10,836 nucleotides of DNA from Nanobdellota archaeon (lineage in GTDB: Archaea > Nanobdellota > Nanobdellia > Woesearchaeales > BS150m-G63): contig JAGLOT010000008.1 in NCBI GenBank assembly GCA_023137655.1, forward strand, positions 1 to 10,836, in the 5' to 3' direction. The notes beneath the pieces were generated by a model. It worked only from the letters and a program-made list of their open reading frames with translations, was not told the origin of the DNA and searched no databases. Position 1 is the stretch's first letter. Every line of letters begins with the position of its first letter. This document shows positions 1 through 6,100 of this stretch, piece after piece. Position numbers and translations under genes: made by a program.

Positions 1-1027
1 TATTTAATTTTTTTAATATTTTTATTAATTCTTTTTCTGGAATATCTGATCTAATGCCCATTGGTGTGAAATGTGTTAATGATATTTTGTAGGATTTCTT
101 TTTTACAGCATTGAATAAATCTTCTTTTGAAGGTATTGTTAATTTACTTTGTTTGCACAAATGATGGATATGATAAAATCCCAGTTGATTGATTTTTGAT
201 TCTTCTGCCAATATTTTTAAGAATTTATTTTCAGGTAAAAGTTTAGACATTTGGTTTGTTAGTTTTTTATCCCATAGTTGGCCAGTCCATAGAGGGCCAT
301 ATTCATTAAAATAATCATGTTGAGTTAGAATTTTATTTGTTGCTTGTTTTGCTTTCTCACATTGAAAGAAAATTCTCATGTAATGATCTTTTGAATATGA
401 AAAAATAGGTGTTAAGGCACGACTATATTGGGCTGCAATTAATTGTACTTTTCTTGCTAAAATTCTTAATCCTAGTTCGTGCATTATTGGATTTTTAATA
501 TGGTGGGCAAAATATTTTCTTGCACAAGACTTCGGATAGGTCCCACATAGGGCAGATGTATCTGTTGCTGTAACTGCAAGGATTGAGTCTCTTGCTAATC
601 TTTTTATTGCGGAATCTAGAAATGGATTTGGTGTGCCAAATGGGTCTATGTCAATATAATCAAAACCTTTGGAGTTGAGTATGAATAAGTTTGCATCCTT
701 GTTTGAAAGTTTAATTCTTGATTTTGGTATTTTATTAAGTTTGATATTCTCTTTTATGTTAGTTATTGCTTCTTCTGAATAATCATTAATGTAAGCTGTT
801 TTGATTATAGTTTTTGGAATTTCTTTGAGAATTCTTATTGGCCTTATTCCTGAGCCTGCTAATGGGAATGCCAATTGTAGATTTTCCCTATTTAATGCTT
901 TTAGGAGAAGTATAGATGTCGTTCTATTAAATTCCATTACTGGATTGTAAAATACTGGAAGTTGTTTGGATATTTTTCCAGAATGAGCTTTGATTATTGT
1001 ACTAGCTTCTTGTATTGTTTTAATCAT
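1..1027 (-). CDS. trm1: tRNA (guanine(26)-N2/N2)-dimethyltransferase Trm1, C-terminus cut by window edge
   Basis: SAM-dependent methyltransferase that makes m2G/m2,2G at position 26 of tRNA in the cytoplasm. I translated 342 codons from the ATG at 1025-1027, with no stop before the edge. Seen: the N-terminal family signature VFYNPVMEFNR (residues 25-35), SAM-site motif LAGSGIRPIR (about 56-65), catalytic-region block DIDPFGTPNPFLDSA (about 125-139), TATDTSALCGTYPKSCARKY (about 152-171) and the C-terminal Trm1 ending THFTPMGIRSDIP. Archaeal Trm1 is usually about 380 residues, so this copy is nearly complete. It is shortened internally: between HYMRIFFQC and GPLWTGQLW there are only about 22 residues and one cysteine, where relatives carry a four-cysteine zinc site. 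A TATA-like box 27 nt upstream of the ATG suggests a leaderless mRNA. The family assignment is firm. Confidence 0.96.
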   Translation of the reverse strand, partial: MIKTIQEASTIIKAHSGKISKQLPVFYNPVMEFNRTTSILLLKALNRENLQLAFPLAGSGIRPIRILKEIPKTIIKTAYINDYSEEAITNIKENIKLNKIPKSRIKLSNKDANLFILNSKGFDYIDIDPFGTPNPFLDSAIKRLARDSILAVTATDTSALCGTYPKSCARKYFAHHIKNPIMHELGLRILARKVQLIAAQYSRALTPIFSYSKDHYMRIFFQCEKAKQATNKILTQHDYFNEYGPLWTGQLWDKKLTNQMSKLLPENKFLKILAEESKINQLGFYHIHHLCKQSKLTIPSKEDLFNAVKKKSYKISLTHFTPMGIRSDIPEKELIKILKKLN

Positions 1028-1044
1028 AATAAGAAAAGAAAAGA

Positions 1045-1058
1045 AAATAATTAATAAA
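1045..1058 (-). promoter_or_regulatory. TATA-box region of trm1
   Basis: On the minus strand the sequence reads TTTATTAATTAT, centred about 27 nt before the ATG at 1027. This is the usual archaeal TATA-to-start distance, so transcription should begin at or next to the A of the ATG. No Shine-Dalgarno sequence is present between the two. Confidence 0.5.
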
Positions 1059-1059
1059 T

Positions 1060-1116
1060 CTTCTTAATTAAGAAAACATATTAAATGTCTTAATTAGAAG
1101 AAATAGTAATTTCTTC
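1060..1116. repeat. Cluster of overlapping palindromes and hairpins upstream of trm1
   Basis: Three elements sit here. (1) A perfect 14-bp palindrome TTCTTAATTAAGAA at 1061-1074. (2) An imperfect second copy containing TCTTAATTA at 1088-1096, 26 bp from the same string at 1062-1070; 1060-1072 and 1089-1100 can also pair with one bulge. (3) A perfect hairpin, GAAGAAAT (1097-1104), loop AGTA, ATTTCTTC (1109-1116). The block lies between the end of the small secreted-protein gene and the trm1 TATA box. It could be an operator, an RNA end structure of the upstream gene, or both. Confidence 0.5.
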
Positions 1117-1145
1117 AAACTAGTTTTCGAATATAATATCCTCAA

Positions 1146-1505
1146 CTAAATAATGTCCCAGTATCTGTATACGCAGCTTTTACCGTCATCGTTGTGTGCA
1201 CAAACTCTGACCATATGTTCGCCTGATGGTATATCATCTAAGAAAGTTCTTAGTACTTTGGTTTCTCCACTATTAATATCCACATTATTGCTATGCATCA
1301 TTAATCCTAAATCTGGAAAGAAAACATTTACTGCAACTTCATCGGCATCAAAGTAATTTCCTCTATTGTCAACATTTGTGTGTACAAACCCACCTGCTGG
1401 ATTTTCATCATATCTAATGTTGCCTAAACCCATTGGGTCATTGATAGCAAATGTAGTTAAGAATATGACAAATATTAAACCTAATAATTCTTTTTTCATG
1501 TTCAT
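1146..1505 (-). CDS. Small secreted beta-sandwich-like protein, unknown function
   Basis: About 117-119 residues. The N-terminus (MKKELLGLIFVIFLTTFAI) is a signal peptide or membrane anchor with two lysines before a hydrophobic core. The rest alternates polar and hydrophobic residues in probable beta strands and ends in DIPSGEHMVRVCAHNDDGKSCVYRYWDII, a layout like the CARDB/Ig-like extracellular domains common in small archaeal secreted proteins. Two cysteines near the end (in VRVCAH and KSCVYR) could form a disulfide. Start choice: ATGs exist at 1505 and 1499. The G-rich SD (1508-1514) lies only 2 nt from the first but 8 nt from the second, so 1499 (MKKELL) is preferred. It is divergent from aIF5B. 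No specific function can be assigned. Confidence 0.75.
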   Translation of the reverse strand: MNMKKELLGLIFVIFLTTFAINDPMGLGNIRYDENPAGGFVHTNVDNRGNYFDADEVAVNVFFPDLGLMMHSNNVDINSGETKVLRTFLDDIPSGEHMVRVCAHNDDGKSCVYRYWDII

Positions 1506-1507
1506 TA

Positions 1508-1514
1508 CCCCCTC
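1508..1514 (-). promoter_or_regulatory. Ribosome binding site, G-substituted SD (GAGGGGG)
   Basis: On the minus strand GAGGGGGTAAT precedes the small secreted gene. It can pair with an archaeal anti-SD CCUCC through one G·U pair where GGAGG has A. The spacing supports the second ATG (1499) as the start. The same 9-mer GGGGGTAAT occurs before the MBL gene. Confidence 0.6.
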
Positions 1515-1544
1515 GTAAGTGTGATACTATTATGAAATGATGAA

Positions 1545-1559
1545 GTATTTAAATAATTA
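1545..1559 (-). promoter_or_regulatory. TATA-box region of the small secreted-protein gene
   Basis: Minus-strand TTATTTAAATAC centred near 1551. A start site about 26 nt downstream (near 1525) would give a leader of about 20-25 nt containing the G-rich SD. It is back to back with the aIF5B promoter. Confidence 0.45.
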
Positions 1560-1573
1560 TTGATTTTAAGCAT

Positions 1574-1586
1574 AATATTTAAAAAG
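1574..1586 (+). promoter_or_regulatory. TATA box of aIF5B
   Basis: AATATTTAAAAAG, centred about 27 nt upstream of the ATG at 1608. No SD is visible in the AT-rich stretch between them. This geometry predicts a leaderless aIF5B mRNA. Confidence 0.6.
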
Positions 1587-1607
1587 AAACTACTTTTTGT
1601 TTGAATT

Positions 1608-3362
1608 ATGATAAGAAAGCCAATAGTTGCATTTTTGGGGCATGTGGATAGTGGAAAGACAAGTTTACAGGACTTTATTCGACAAAGTACTATGACTGAA
1701 AGAGAAGCTGGTCTAATTACTCAACATATTGGGGCAAGTTCTGTTCCTGTTGAAACTATAAAAAGAATTTGTGGTGATTTAATTGCACCAGATAAGGATT
1801 TAGGAATTCCAGGATTATTGTTTATTGATACTCCTGGCCACGAGGCATTTACTTCTTTAAGAAAAAGGGGTGGAAGTTTGGCAGATATTGCAATCCTTGT
1901 GGTAAATATAAATGAAGGATTTATGCCACAAACAATTGAAAGTGTTAAAATCTTAATGGAAAATAAAACCCCTTTTGTTATTGCTGCAAATAAAATTGAC
2001 ATGGTTTCTGGTTGGATGAAAGCAGAAGGTGGAATTCTACAGAAATTAAGTAAACAAAGTAAAGGCATTCAAGAAATTATTCAAAATAAAATTTATGAAA
2101 TTGTTGGAAGTTTATCCAAATTTAATATTCAAAGCGAAAGATTTGATAGGGTTGATGATTATACAAAACAAATTGCTATTGTTCCTACAAGTGCTAAAAC
2201 TGGTGAAGGTATGGCTGAATTATTAATGGTCCTATCTGGTTTAACGCAGAAATATTTATCTAAACATTTAGAATGTAATGAAAAAGATTTTGCTAAAGGA
2301 ACTGTTCTCGAAGTAAAAGAAGAAAAGGGTCTCGGAAAAACATTAGATGTTATAATTTATGATGGTTGTTTAAGGAAAGGGGATAATATTATTATTGGTG
2401 GCCTTAATGAAGCGATTGTTACTAAGGTTAAAGCTTTGTTAGAACCAGCAGCAATGTCAGAATTAAGAGATAAAAAAAGTAAATTTAAACATGTTCCAAT
2501 AATTTATGCAGCTGCTGGAATTAAAATTAGTGCAGTTGGTCTTGATGATGCTGTTGCAGGAATGCCAATAATTGCATGTGCTAGTGGGGATATTCAAAAT
2601 GTTAAAACAAAAATTGAGGAAGAAGTTCAGGAAGTTTTAGTTGAAACTGAAGATAGGGGAATTATTGTTAAGAGTGATGCTCTTGGTTCTTTGGAAGCAC
2701 TTTCTAATTTATTGAAAAAAGAAAATATTGATATTCGTAAAGCTTCAATTGGTAATATTACTAAAAAGGATATTGCTGATGCAGAAAGTAGTTATGAAAG
2801 TGATCCTTTGAAATCTGTTATTGTTGGTTTCAATATTAAATTAGATGAAGGAGTTAATGTGGGTAAGGTTAAAATAATAATTCAAAATGTTGTGTATAAA
2901 TTAGTTGATGATTTGAAAGAATGGCAAGAAAAGCGGATGAAAGAATTGGAATCTAAGGAACTAGATACTGTTACTAGGCCTGCTAAAGTTGAGTTATTGC
3001 AAGGTTATGTTTTTAGACAAAGCAATCCAGCAATTGTTGGTGTTGAAGTTAGTCTCGGAGAAATTAAAACTGGAATGCATTTAATGAATTTAGAGGGGAA
3101 AAGAATTACTGAAATAAAAGGTATTCAAGCTGATAAGGATTCTGCAAGTAAAGCTGAGAAAGGAAAACAAGTGGCTTTGTCTTTGCCACATGTAATGGTG
3201 GGTAGACAAATTAAGGAAGGGGATTTTCTTTATTCTGCTTTGACTGAAAATGAGTTTAGGAAATTGAAAGAGTTTAAAAAATATTTAAGTGAAGATGAGA
3301 AGCAAGTTATGAGAGAGATTGCCGAGTTAAAGAGAAGAGTTAACCCAGTTTGGGGAGTTTAG
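1608..3362 (+). CDS. infB: Translation initiation factor aIF5B (IF2 homologue, GTPase)
   Basis: Ribosome-dependent GTPase that promotes subunit joining and helps place initiator tRNA during archaeal initiation. The 584 residues match the usual aIF5B length of about 600, without the long eukaryotic N-terminal extension and without an intein. Seen: G1 GHVDSGKTS (11-19), G3 DTPGHE (74-79), G4 NKID (128-131) and G5-like SAKTGEG (195-201), then beta-barrel domain II (about 225-340), the domain III segment VKSDALGSLEAL and a domain IV barrel starting near VTRPAKVELLQGYVF. The second His of the common bacterial/archaeal GHVDHGKT loop is Ser here; eukaryotic eIF5B has Thr at that place. A TATA box 27 nt upstream predicts a leaderless mRNA. 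The gene runs convergently into the SRP RNA gene. Identification is firm. Confidence 0.97.
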   Translation: MIRKPIVAFLGHVDSGKTSLQDFIRQSTMTEREAGLITQHIGASSVPVETIKRICGDLIAPDKDLGIPGLLFIDTPGHEAFTSLRKRGGSLADIAILVVNINEGFMPQTIESVKILMENKTPFVIAANKIDMVSGWMKAEGGILQKLSKQSKGIQEIIQNKIYEIVGSLSKFNIQSERFDRVDDYTKQIAIVPTSAKTGEGMAELLMVLSGLTQKYLSKHLECNEKDFAKGTVLEVKEEKGLGKTLDVIIYDGCLRKGDNIIIGGLNEAIVTKVKALLEPAAMSELRDKKSKFKHVPIIYAAAGIKISAVGLDDAVAGMPIIACASGDIQNVKTKIEEEVQEVLVETEDRGIIVKSDALGSLEALSNLLKKENIDIRKASIGNITKKDIADAESSYESDPLKSVIVGFNIKLDEGVNVGKVKIIIQNVVYKLVDDLKEWQEKRMKELESKELDTVTRPAKVELLQGYVFRQSNPAIVGVEVSLGEIKTGMHLMNLEGKRITEIKGIQADKDSASKAEKGKQVALSLPHVMVGRQIKEGDFLYSALTENEFRKLKEFKKYLSEDEKQVMREIAELKRRVNPVWGV

Positions 3363-3376
3363 ATTTCTAGAATTAA

Positions 3377-3398
3377 ATTTTTTATAATAATAAAAGGT
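3377..3398. terminator. T-rich terminator region shared by the converging aIF5B and SRP RNA genes
   Basis: On the plus strand a run of six T (3378-3383) lies 16 nt past the aIF5B stop. On the minus strand CCTTTTATTATTAT (about 3385-3398) follows the SRP RNA. Archaeal RNA polymerase terminates at such T-rich tracts. No strong GC stem is needed or seen. Confidence 0.45.
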
Positions 3399-3422
3399 GA
3401 TAACCGGATAAGATCTGCAAGC

Positions 3423-3441
3423 CAACTCATAAAATAAGTTG
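3423..3441 (-). terminator. Hairpin at the 3' end of the SRP RNA
   Basis: The minus strand reads CAACTTAT-TTT-ATGAGTTG, an 8-bp stem (one G·U) closed by TTT. It overlaps the last 3 nt of the SRP helix 1 strand (3439-3447), so it competes slightly with the mature fold. It may help end formation or processing before the T-rich tract further on. Confidence 0.4.
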
Positions 3442-3711
3442 ACAGACAGATGAAGGTGGATATAAAGAGTGAATGCCAATGATCTTGACTCTTCCTCAGT
3501 TCCGCGACCCCACAAGCATCAAAGCCATAGTTTAATGCTGCTTCATTCCTGACCTGACATGATTCACAATGATTACGATCCTGCAGGACAGAACATCAAC
3601 GTAGGAATCAAGGTTGATAAACCCAGATTATACCTCCCCCCAACATTCAGCCCCGCCTAAAGCCCGTTTGCGGTAACAAGAGAGGGCTAACCCCCCAGCC
3701 TAGTCTGTCAA
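3439..3711 (-). ncRNA. ffs: Archaeal signal recognition particle RNA (7S RNA)
   Basis: RNA core of the SRP, which binds signal sequences through SRP54/Ffh and directs ribosomes to the Sec translocon. Read on the minus strand, helix 8 contains GTCAGGTCAGGAATGAAGC followed by AGC (about 3559-3538). This has the universal layout GTCAGG, short stem, GGAA tetraloop, stem, AGCAGC symmetric loop that binds the SRP54 M domain. The 5' part has the archaeal Alu-domain pattern GGCTGGGGGGTTAGCCC then TTACCGCAAACGGG. The ends close as helix 1: TTGACAGAC (3711-3703) pairs with GTCTGTCAA (3447-3439), giving about 273 nt, near the archaeal norm of about 300. A TATA box lies exactly 26 nt upstream of the predicted 5' end. 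The region is much more GC-rich than its flanks. Family identity is firm; the ends may be off by a few nt. Confidence 0.94.
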
Positions 3712-3730
3712 TGTTAATCTTATAGTTTTT

Positions 3731-3743
3731 CTTTTTAAACCTT
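3731..3743 (-). promoter_or_regulatory. BRE/TATA promoter of the SRP RNA
   Basis: Minus-strand AAGGTTTAAAAAG, with purine-rich BRE-like AAGG then TTTAAAAA, centred on 3737. Subtracting the usual 26 nt gives a transcription start at 3711, which is exactly where the helix 1 pairing begins. Confidence 0.65.
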
Positions 3744-3819
3744 ACTATTTGAAATAAATTCTTGTCTTTATTGAAATAACAAAATCAAGATTAGGGTATC
3801 TCGACGACAAGAAACAAAA

Positions 3820-3829
3820 GGTTTTTATA
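3820..3829 (+). promoter_or_regulatory. TATA box of the HD-domain gene
   Basis: GGTTTTTATAC centred near 3825, 27 nt before the ATG at 3852. This spacing supports the ATG at 3852 over the in-frame TTG at 3837 and predicts a leaderless mRNA. Confidence 0.5.
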
Positions 3830-3851
3830 CTACTTATTGGTAGTTATTTAT

Positions 3852-4532
3852 ATGTTAACTGAGCAAATGCCTCAAAGAAAAAAAGAGTTAGTGGACTTAT
3901 TAAATGAAAGAAGTATCTTGAAAGTTGTATGGCCCACTCCGAATTTACTTAAAAAATCTATTGAAAGAAATATGCGACATAGTTATAGGGTGGAACTAAT
4001 TTGTAAAAAATTAGGTATAAAATCTAACTATCCATCTCAACAACCTCATGATCTTAAAGGATTGGGTAGTAAATTACAACCAGATGTTGTTTTTGGATTT
4101 GCGATTGGTTTAGACTTAGATAAAAGTGATGAATTATATAGTGAAATTATAAACTATGCAATTGATATCCACACTAGTTGTCAATCACATCATGATGAAA
4201 GATTAATTTCTGAAGTTAAAGTTCAAGCTATTGATGCTCTATGTACTATGATTGAAAACCGAGGATATAATGGGGGGCCCTATAACTTTAAAGATATAAG
4301 TTCTAAAATTAATATTGAAGAAAAAGGACTTAAGAGTTTTTATATGAAGATGTATGTTAAGGAAATGGAAAAAATGGATATTCCAGATTTAACAGTTATA
4401 AAATTAGATAATCTTGAAGATTTAAAGAATTTAGGTGTTGATTCTTGGATACATAAAGGAATTATAGGCCAAGGATTAGAAGCAATCAAAATCTATGAAT
4501 CTGTAGGATATAAATTAATGGATGCTGCATAG
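3852..4532 (+). CDS. Divergent HD-domain protein, RNase Y-like catalytic region (tentative)
   Basis: 226 residues from the ATG at 3852; an in-frame TTG at 3837 would add five residues but would lie upstream of the predicted transcript start. I see a possible HD metal-dependent phosphohydrolase: MRHSYRVELICKKLGI (about 41-56, first His 43), PHDLKG (HD pair 66-67, near HDIGK of the family), SHHDE (112-116) and VQAIDALC (124-131). This order resembles the H...HD...HH...AADA(L/I)S pattern at the C-terminal half of RNase Y. The RNase Y membrane anchor and KH domain are absent, and the H-to-HD spacing (24 residues) is slightly short. If the reading is right it may cleave RNA or a phosphoester; the substrate is unknown. 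It sits on the same strand as the MBL gene, 45 bp upstream. The fold assignment rests on motif order only. Confidence 0.5.
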   Translation: MLTEQMPQRKKELVDLLNERSILKVVWPTPNLLKKSIERNMRHSYRVELICKKLGIKSNYPSQQPHDLKGLGSKLQPDVVFGFAIGLDLDKSDELYSEIINYAIDIHTSCQSHHDERLISEVKVQAIDALCTMIENRGYNGGPYNFKDISSKINIEEKGLKSFYMKMYVKEMEKMDIPDLTVIKLDNLEDLKNLGVDSWIHKGIIGQGLEAIKIYESVGYKLMDAA

Positions 4533-4566
4533 AAAGATTTATTAATATTTGATATATATTTATATT

Positions 4567-4573
4567 GGGGGGT
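4567..4573 (+). promoter_or_regulatory. Ribosome binding site of the MBL gene, G-only SD
   Basis: GGGGGGT, 4 nt before the GTG at 4578. It decides the GTG start, since no ATG lies nearby in frame. It shares the string GGGGGTAAT with the small secreted gene. Confidence 0.6.
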
Positions 4574-4577
4574 AATA

Positions 4578-5390
4578 GTGGAACCAAAAATAATATTCTT
4601 AGGAACAGCAGGAGATTCATTAGTTTATGGAAATCAAATAAGAAGTTCTGGTGGTATTGTATTACAAATGGATGGTATGCAATTTATTATTGACCCTGGG
4701 CCTGGCTGTCTAACAAGATGTGCAGATTATGGAATTAACATAAGAAATACTGTTGCGGTTTTTGTAACTCACAATCATATTAATCATGCAAATGATGTTA
4801 ATGCAGTCATAAGTGCAATGACCTATAATGGCCTAGATAAAAAAGGTGTTCTGATAAGCAATAAAACTTCTTTTAATGGTGATGAGAACATGAGGCCAAT
4901 GATTAATGAATATACTAAAAGATTAGTTGAGAAAACTATGGTTTTAGAAAAAGGCCAAAAAATTGGAATTGGTGATGTGGAGATTGTTGCTTTAGATGCT
5001 AAACATAATGATAAAAATACAATTGGTTTAAGATTCTTTGGTTCACAATTTAATTTAGTTTATAGTTCAGATACAAAATATTTTAGAGAACTTGGAGAAG
5101 ATTACAAAAACTGTGATATTATGATTGCAAATACTGTTTATCCAAGAAATTCTAAAGGTAATACTTTATCTTCAGATGATGTTATTAAACTTATGAATAA
5201 GGTAAATCCCAAATTAACTATTTTAACCCATTTTGGAATTAAAATGTTAAAGGCAGATCCCTTATATGAAGCGAGAGAAATTCAAAAAGAAACTGGGATG
5301 CAAATTATTTCTGCAAAAGATGGAATGACAGTAAATCCTTTGTCTTATTCTACTTCCTCTAGACAGAAAACTTTGAATATGTTTAAGTAA
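4578..5390 (+). CDS. Metallo-beta-lactamase-fold hydrolase with altered HxHxNH metal motif
   Basis: 270 residues starting at GTG. The fold is clear: MEPKIIFLGTAGDS opening strand with SGG loop, IIDPGPG (37-43), motif II THNHINHAND (64-73), a His in AKHND (143), Asp in YSSDT (165) and His in LTHFG (218), the positions used by MBL nucleases and hydrolases of the tRNase Z/ElaC type. The standard HxHxDH is HxHxNH here: Asn 69 replaces the Asp that binds the second metal and helps position the water. All other ligands seem present. It could be a phosphodiesterase or nuclease with changed metal use, or another hydrolase; the substrate is unknown. It follows the HD gene by 45 bp on the same strand and may be partly co-transcribed. 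It ends 9 bp from the converging HAD gene. Confidence 0.88.
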   Translation: MEPKIIFLGTAGDSLVYGNQIRSSGGIVLQMDGMQFIIDPGPGCLTRCADYGINIRNTVAVFVTHNHINHANDVNAVISAMTYNGLDKKGVLISNKTSFNGDENMRPMINEYTKRLVEKTMVLEKGQKIGIGDVEIVALDAKHNDKNTIGLRFFGSQFNLVYSSDTKYFRELGEDYKNCDIMIANTVYPRNSKGNTLSSDDVIKLMNKVNPKLTILTHFGIKMLKADPLYEAREIQKETGMQIISAKDGMTVNPLSYSTSSRQKTLNMFK

Positions 5391-5399
5391 GATTTATTA

Positions 5400-6056
5400 T
5401 TAATTCTGATTGTTAACTTTTTCTTGAATCTTTTTAACTGCATCTAAAAAATCTTTTGCTACATAGAAACCCATTTGTTTGATTCTTTCTGTATCCCCCA
5501 ATTCTCTGGTTTTATGACTTTCTACAAGTATGCCGAATGCATCAATATTTTTGGCAAATACCATATCAAAGTATCTGTCTCCAACCATGAATAATGAGCA
5601 GTCTTCTTTTTTTAAATTTAGATAAGCTAATGCTTTGTCGGCCATTCCGGTGTTTGGTTTCAAATCTGGATGATTATTAATAATATACTTATGGTTTAAT
5701 GTTCTCCCTTTTAATTTTGATTTTTCAACATAAGCATTATCTACGAATGGACATGCAAAATAGAAATCTATTCTTACTCCTTGTTTTGTGAGTTCTTGGA
5801 TTATATATTCATTAACTTCATGCATTCTTTCTTCTGTAAAATTTGGAAATATATCTAAAGAAACACCTGATTGATTTGTAACAATAAAAACATGAAAATT
5901 TAGAATTTGATTAAGTAATCTTAATCCTTCAACAACCCCTGGTAAAAATTCTAATTGTTGTTTCCAATTATCTGCTGAACCTAAATAATAATTTTTATCT
6001 TTGTTAATTGTTCCATCCCGGTCCAAAAGGATTACTACTTTTTTATTTAAGTTCAT
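5400..6056 (-). CDS. HAD-superfamily phosphatase, GmhB/HisB-N-like (HAD-IIIA)
   Basis: 218 residues. HAD motifs are complete: DRDGT (12-16, nucleophile D12 and acid D14), TNQSG (60-64), LKPNTGM (132-138, with the motif III lysine) and VGDRYFDM (158-165). The order and the DRDGT/TNQSG pair match D-glycero-D-manno-heptose 1,7-bisphosphate phosphatase (GmhB) and the histidinol-phosphatase half of HisB. Those enzymes usually carry a Cys/His zinc loop before motif III. Here the loop ACPFVDNAYVEKSKLKGR has one Cys, so the zinc site is probably lost. It is the last gene of the PIG-L-GT4-HAD cassette, 44 bp after the GT, with AAATAAAATC (6078-6087) at -26 as a possible internal promoter. The likely substrate is a sugar phosphate; which one is not known. 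Confidence 0.88.
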   Translation of the reverse strand: MNLNKKVVILLDRDGTINKDKNYYLGSADNWKQQLEFLPGVVEGLRLLNQILNFHVFIVTNQSGVSLDIFPNFTEERMHEVNEYIIQELTKQGVRIDFYFACPFVDNAYVEKSKLKGRTLNHKYIINNHPDLKPNTGMADKALAYLNLKKEDCSLFMVGDRYFDMVFAKNIDAFGILVESHKTRELGDTERIKQMGFYVAKDFLDAVKKIQEKVNNQN

Positions 6057-6077
6057 TTTAGATATTAATTGTTTATG

Positions 6078-6087
6078 ATTTTATTTG
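6078..6087 (-). promoter_or_regulatory. Possible internal TATA box before the HAD gene
   Basis: Minus-strand AAATAAAATC centred 26 nt upstream of the ATG at 6056. In DNA this AT-rich the match is weak. The gene may simply be read from the upstream operon. Confidence 0.3.
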
Positions 6088-6100
6088 GATTTGTTGATTC

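Noticed and set aside
1153..1356. Plus-strand 67-residue open frame
   Set aside because: Antisense to the small secreted gene, which has a signal peptide, SD and plausible fold.
1721..2068. Minus-strand 115-residue open frame
   Set aside because: Antisense shadow of the aIF5B GTPase domain.
1608..3362. Possible intein in aIF5B
   Set aside because: The GTPase motifs are evenly spaced and the total length is normal; no intein-sized insertion is present.
3393..3420. GTGATAA resembling a C box of a C/D guide RNA
   Set aside because: No CTGA D box at a suitable distance and no C'/D' pair; it lies in the SRP RNA 3' flank.
3327..3515. Minus-strand 62-residue open frame
   Set aside because: It lies inside the SRP RNA gene and the aIF5B 3' end and has no protein-like features.
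3759..3813. Inverted repeat TTCTTGTC / GACAAGAA flanking 39 bp
   Set aside because: Eight bases with a long loop in AT-rich DNA is weak. No RNA motif or regulator context supports it.
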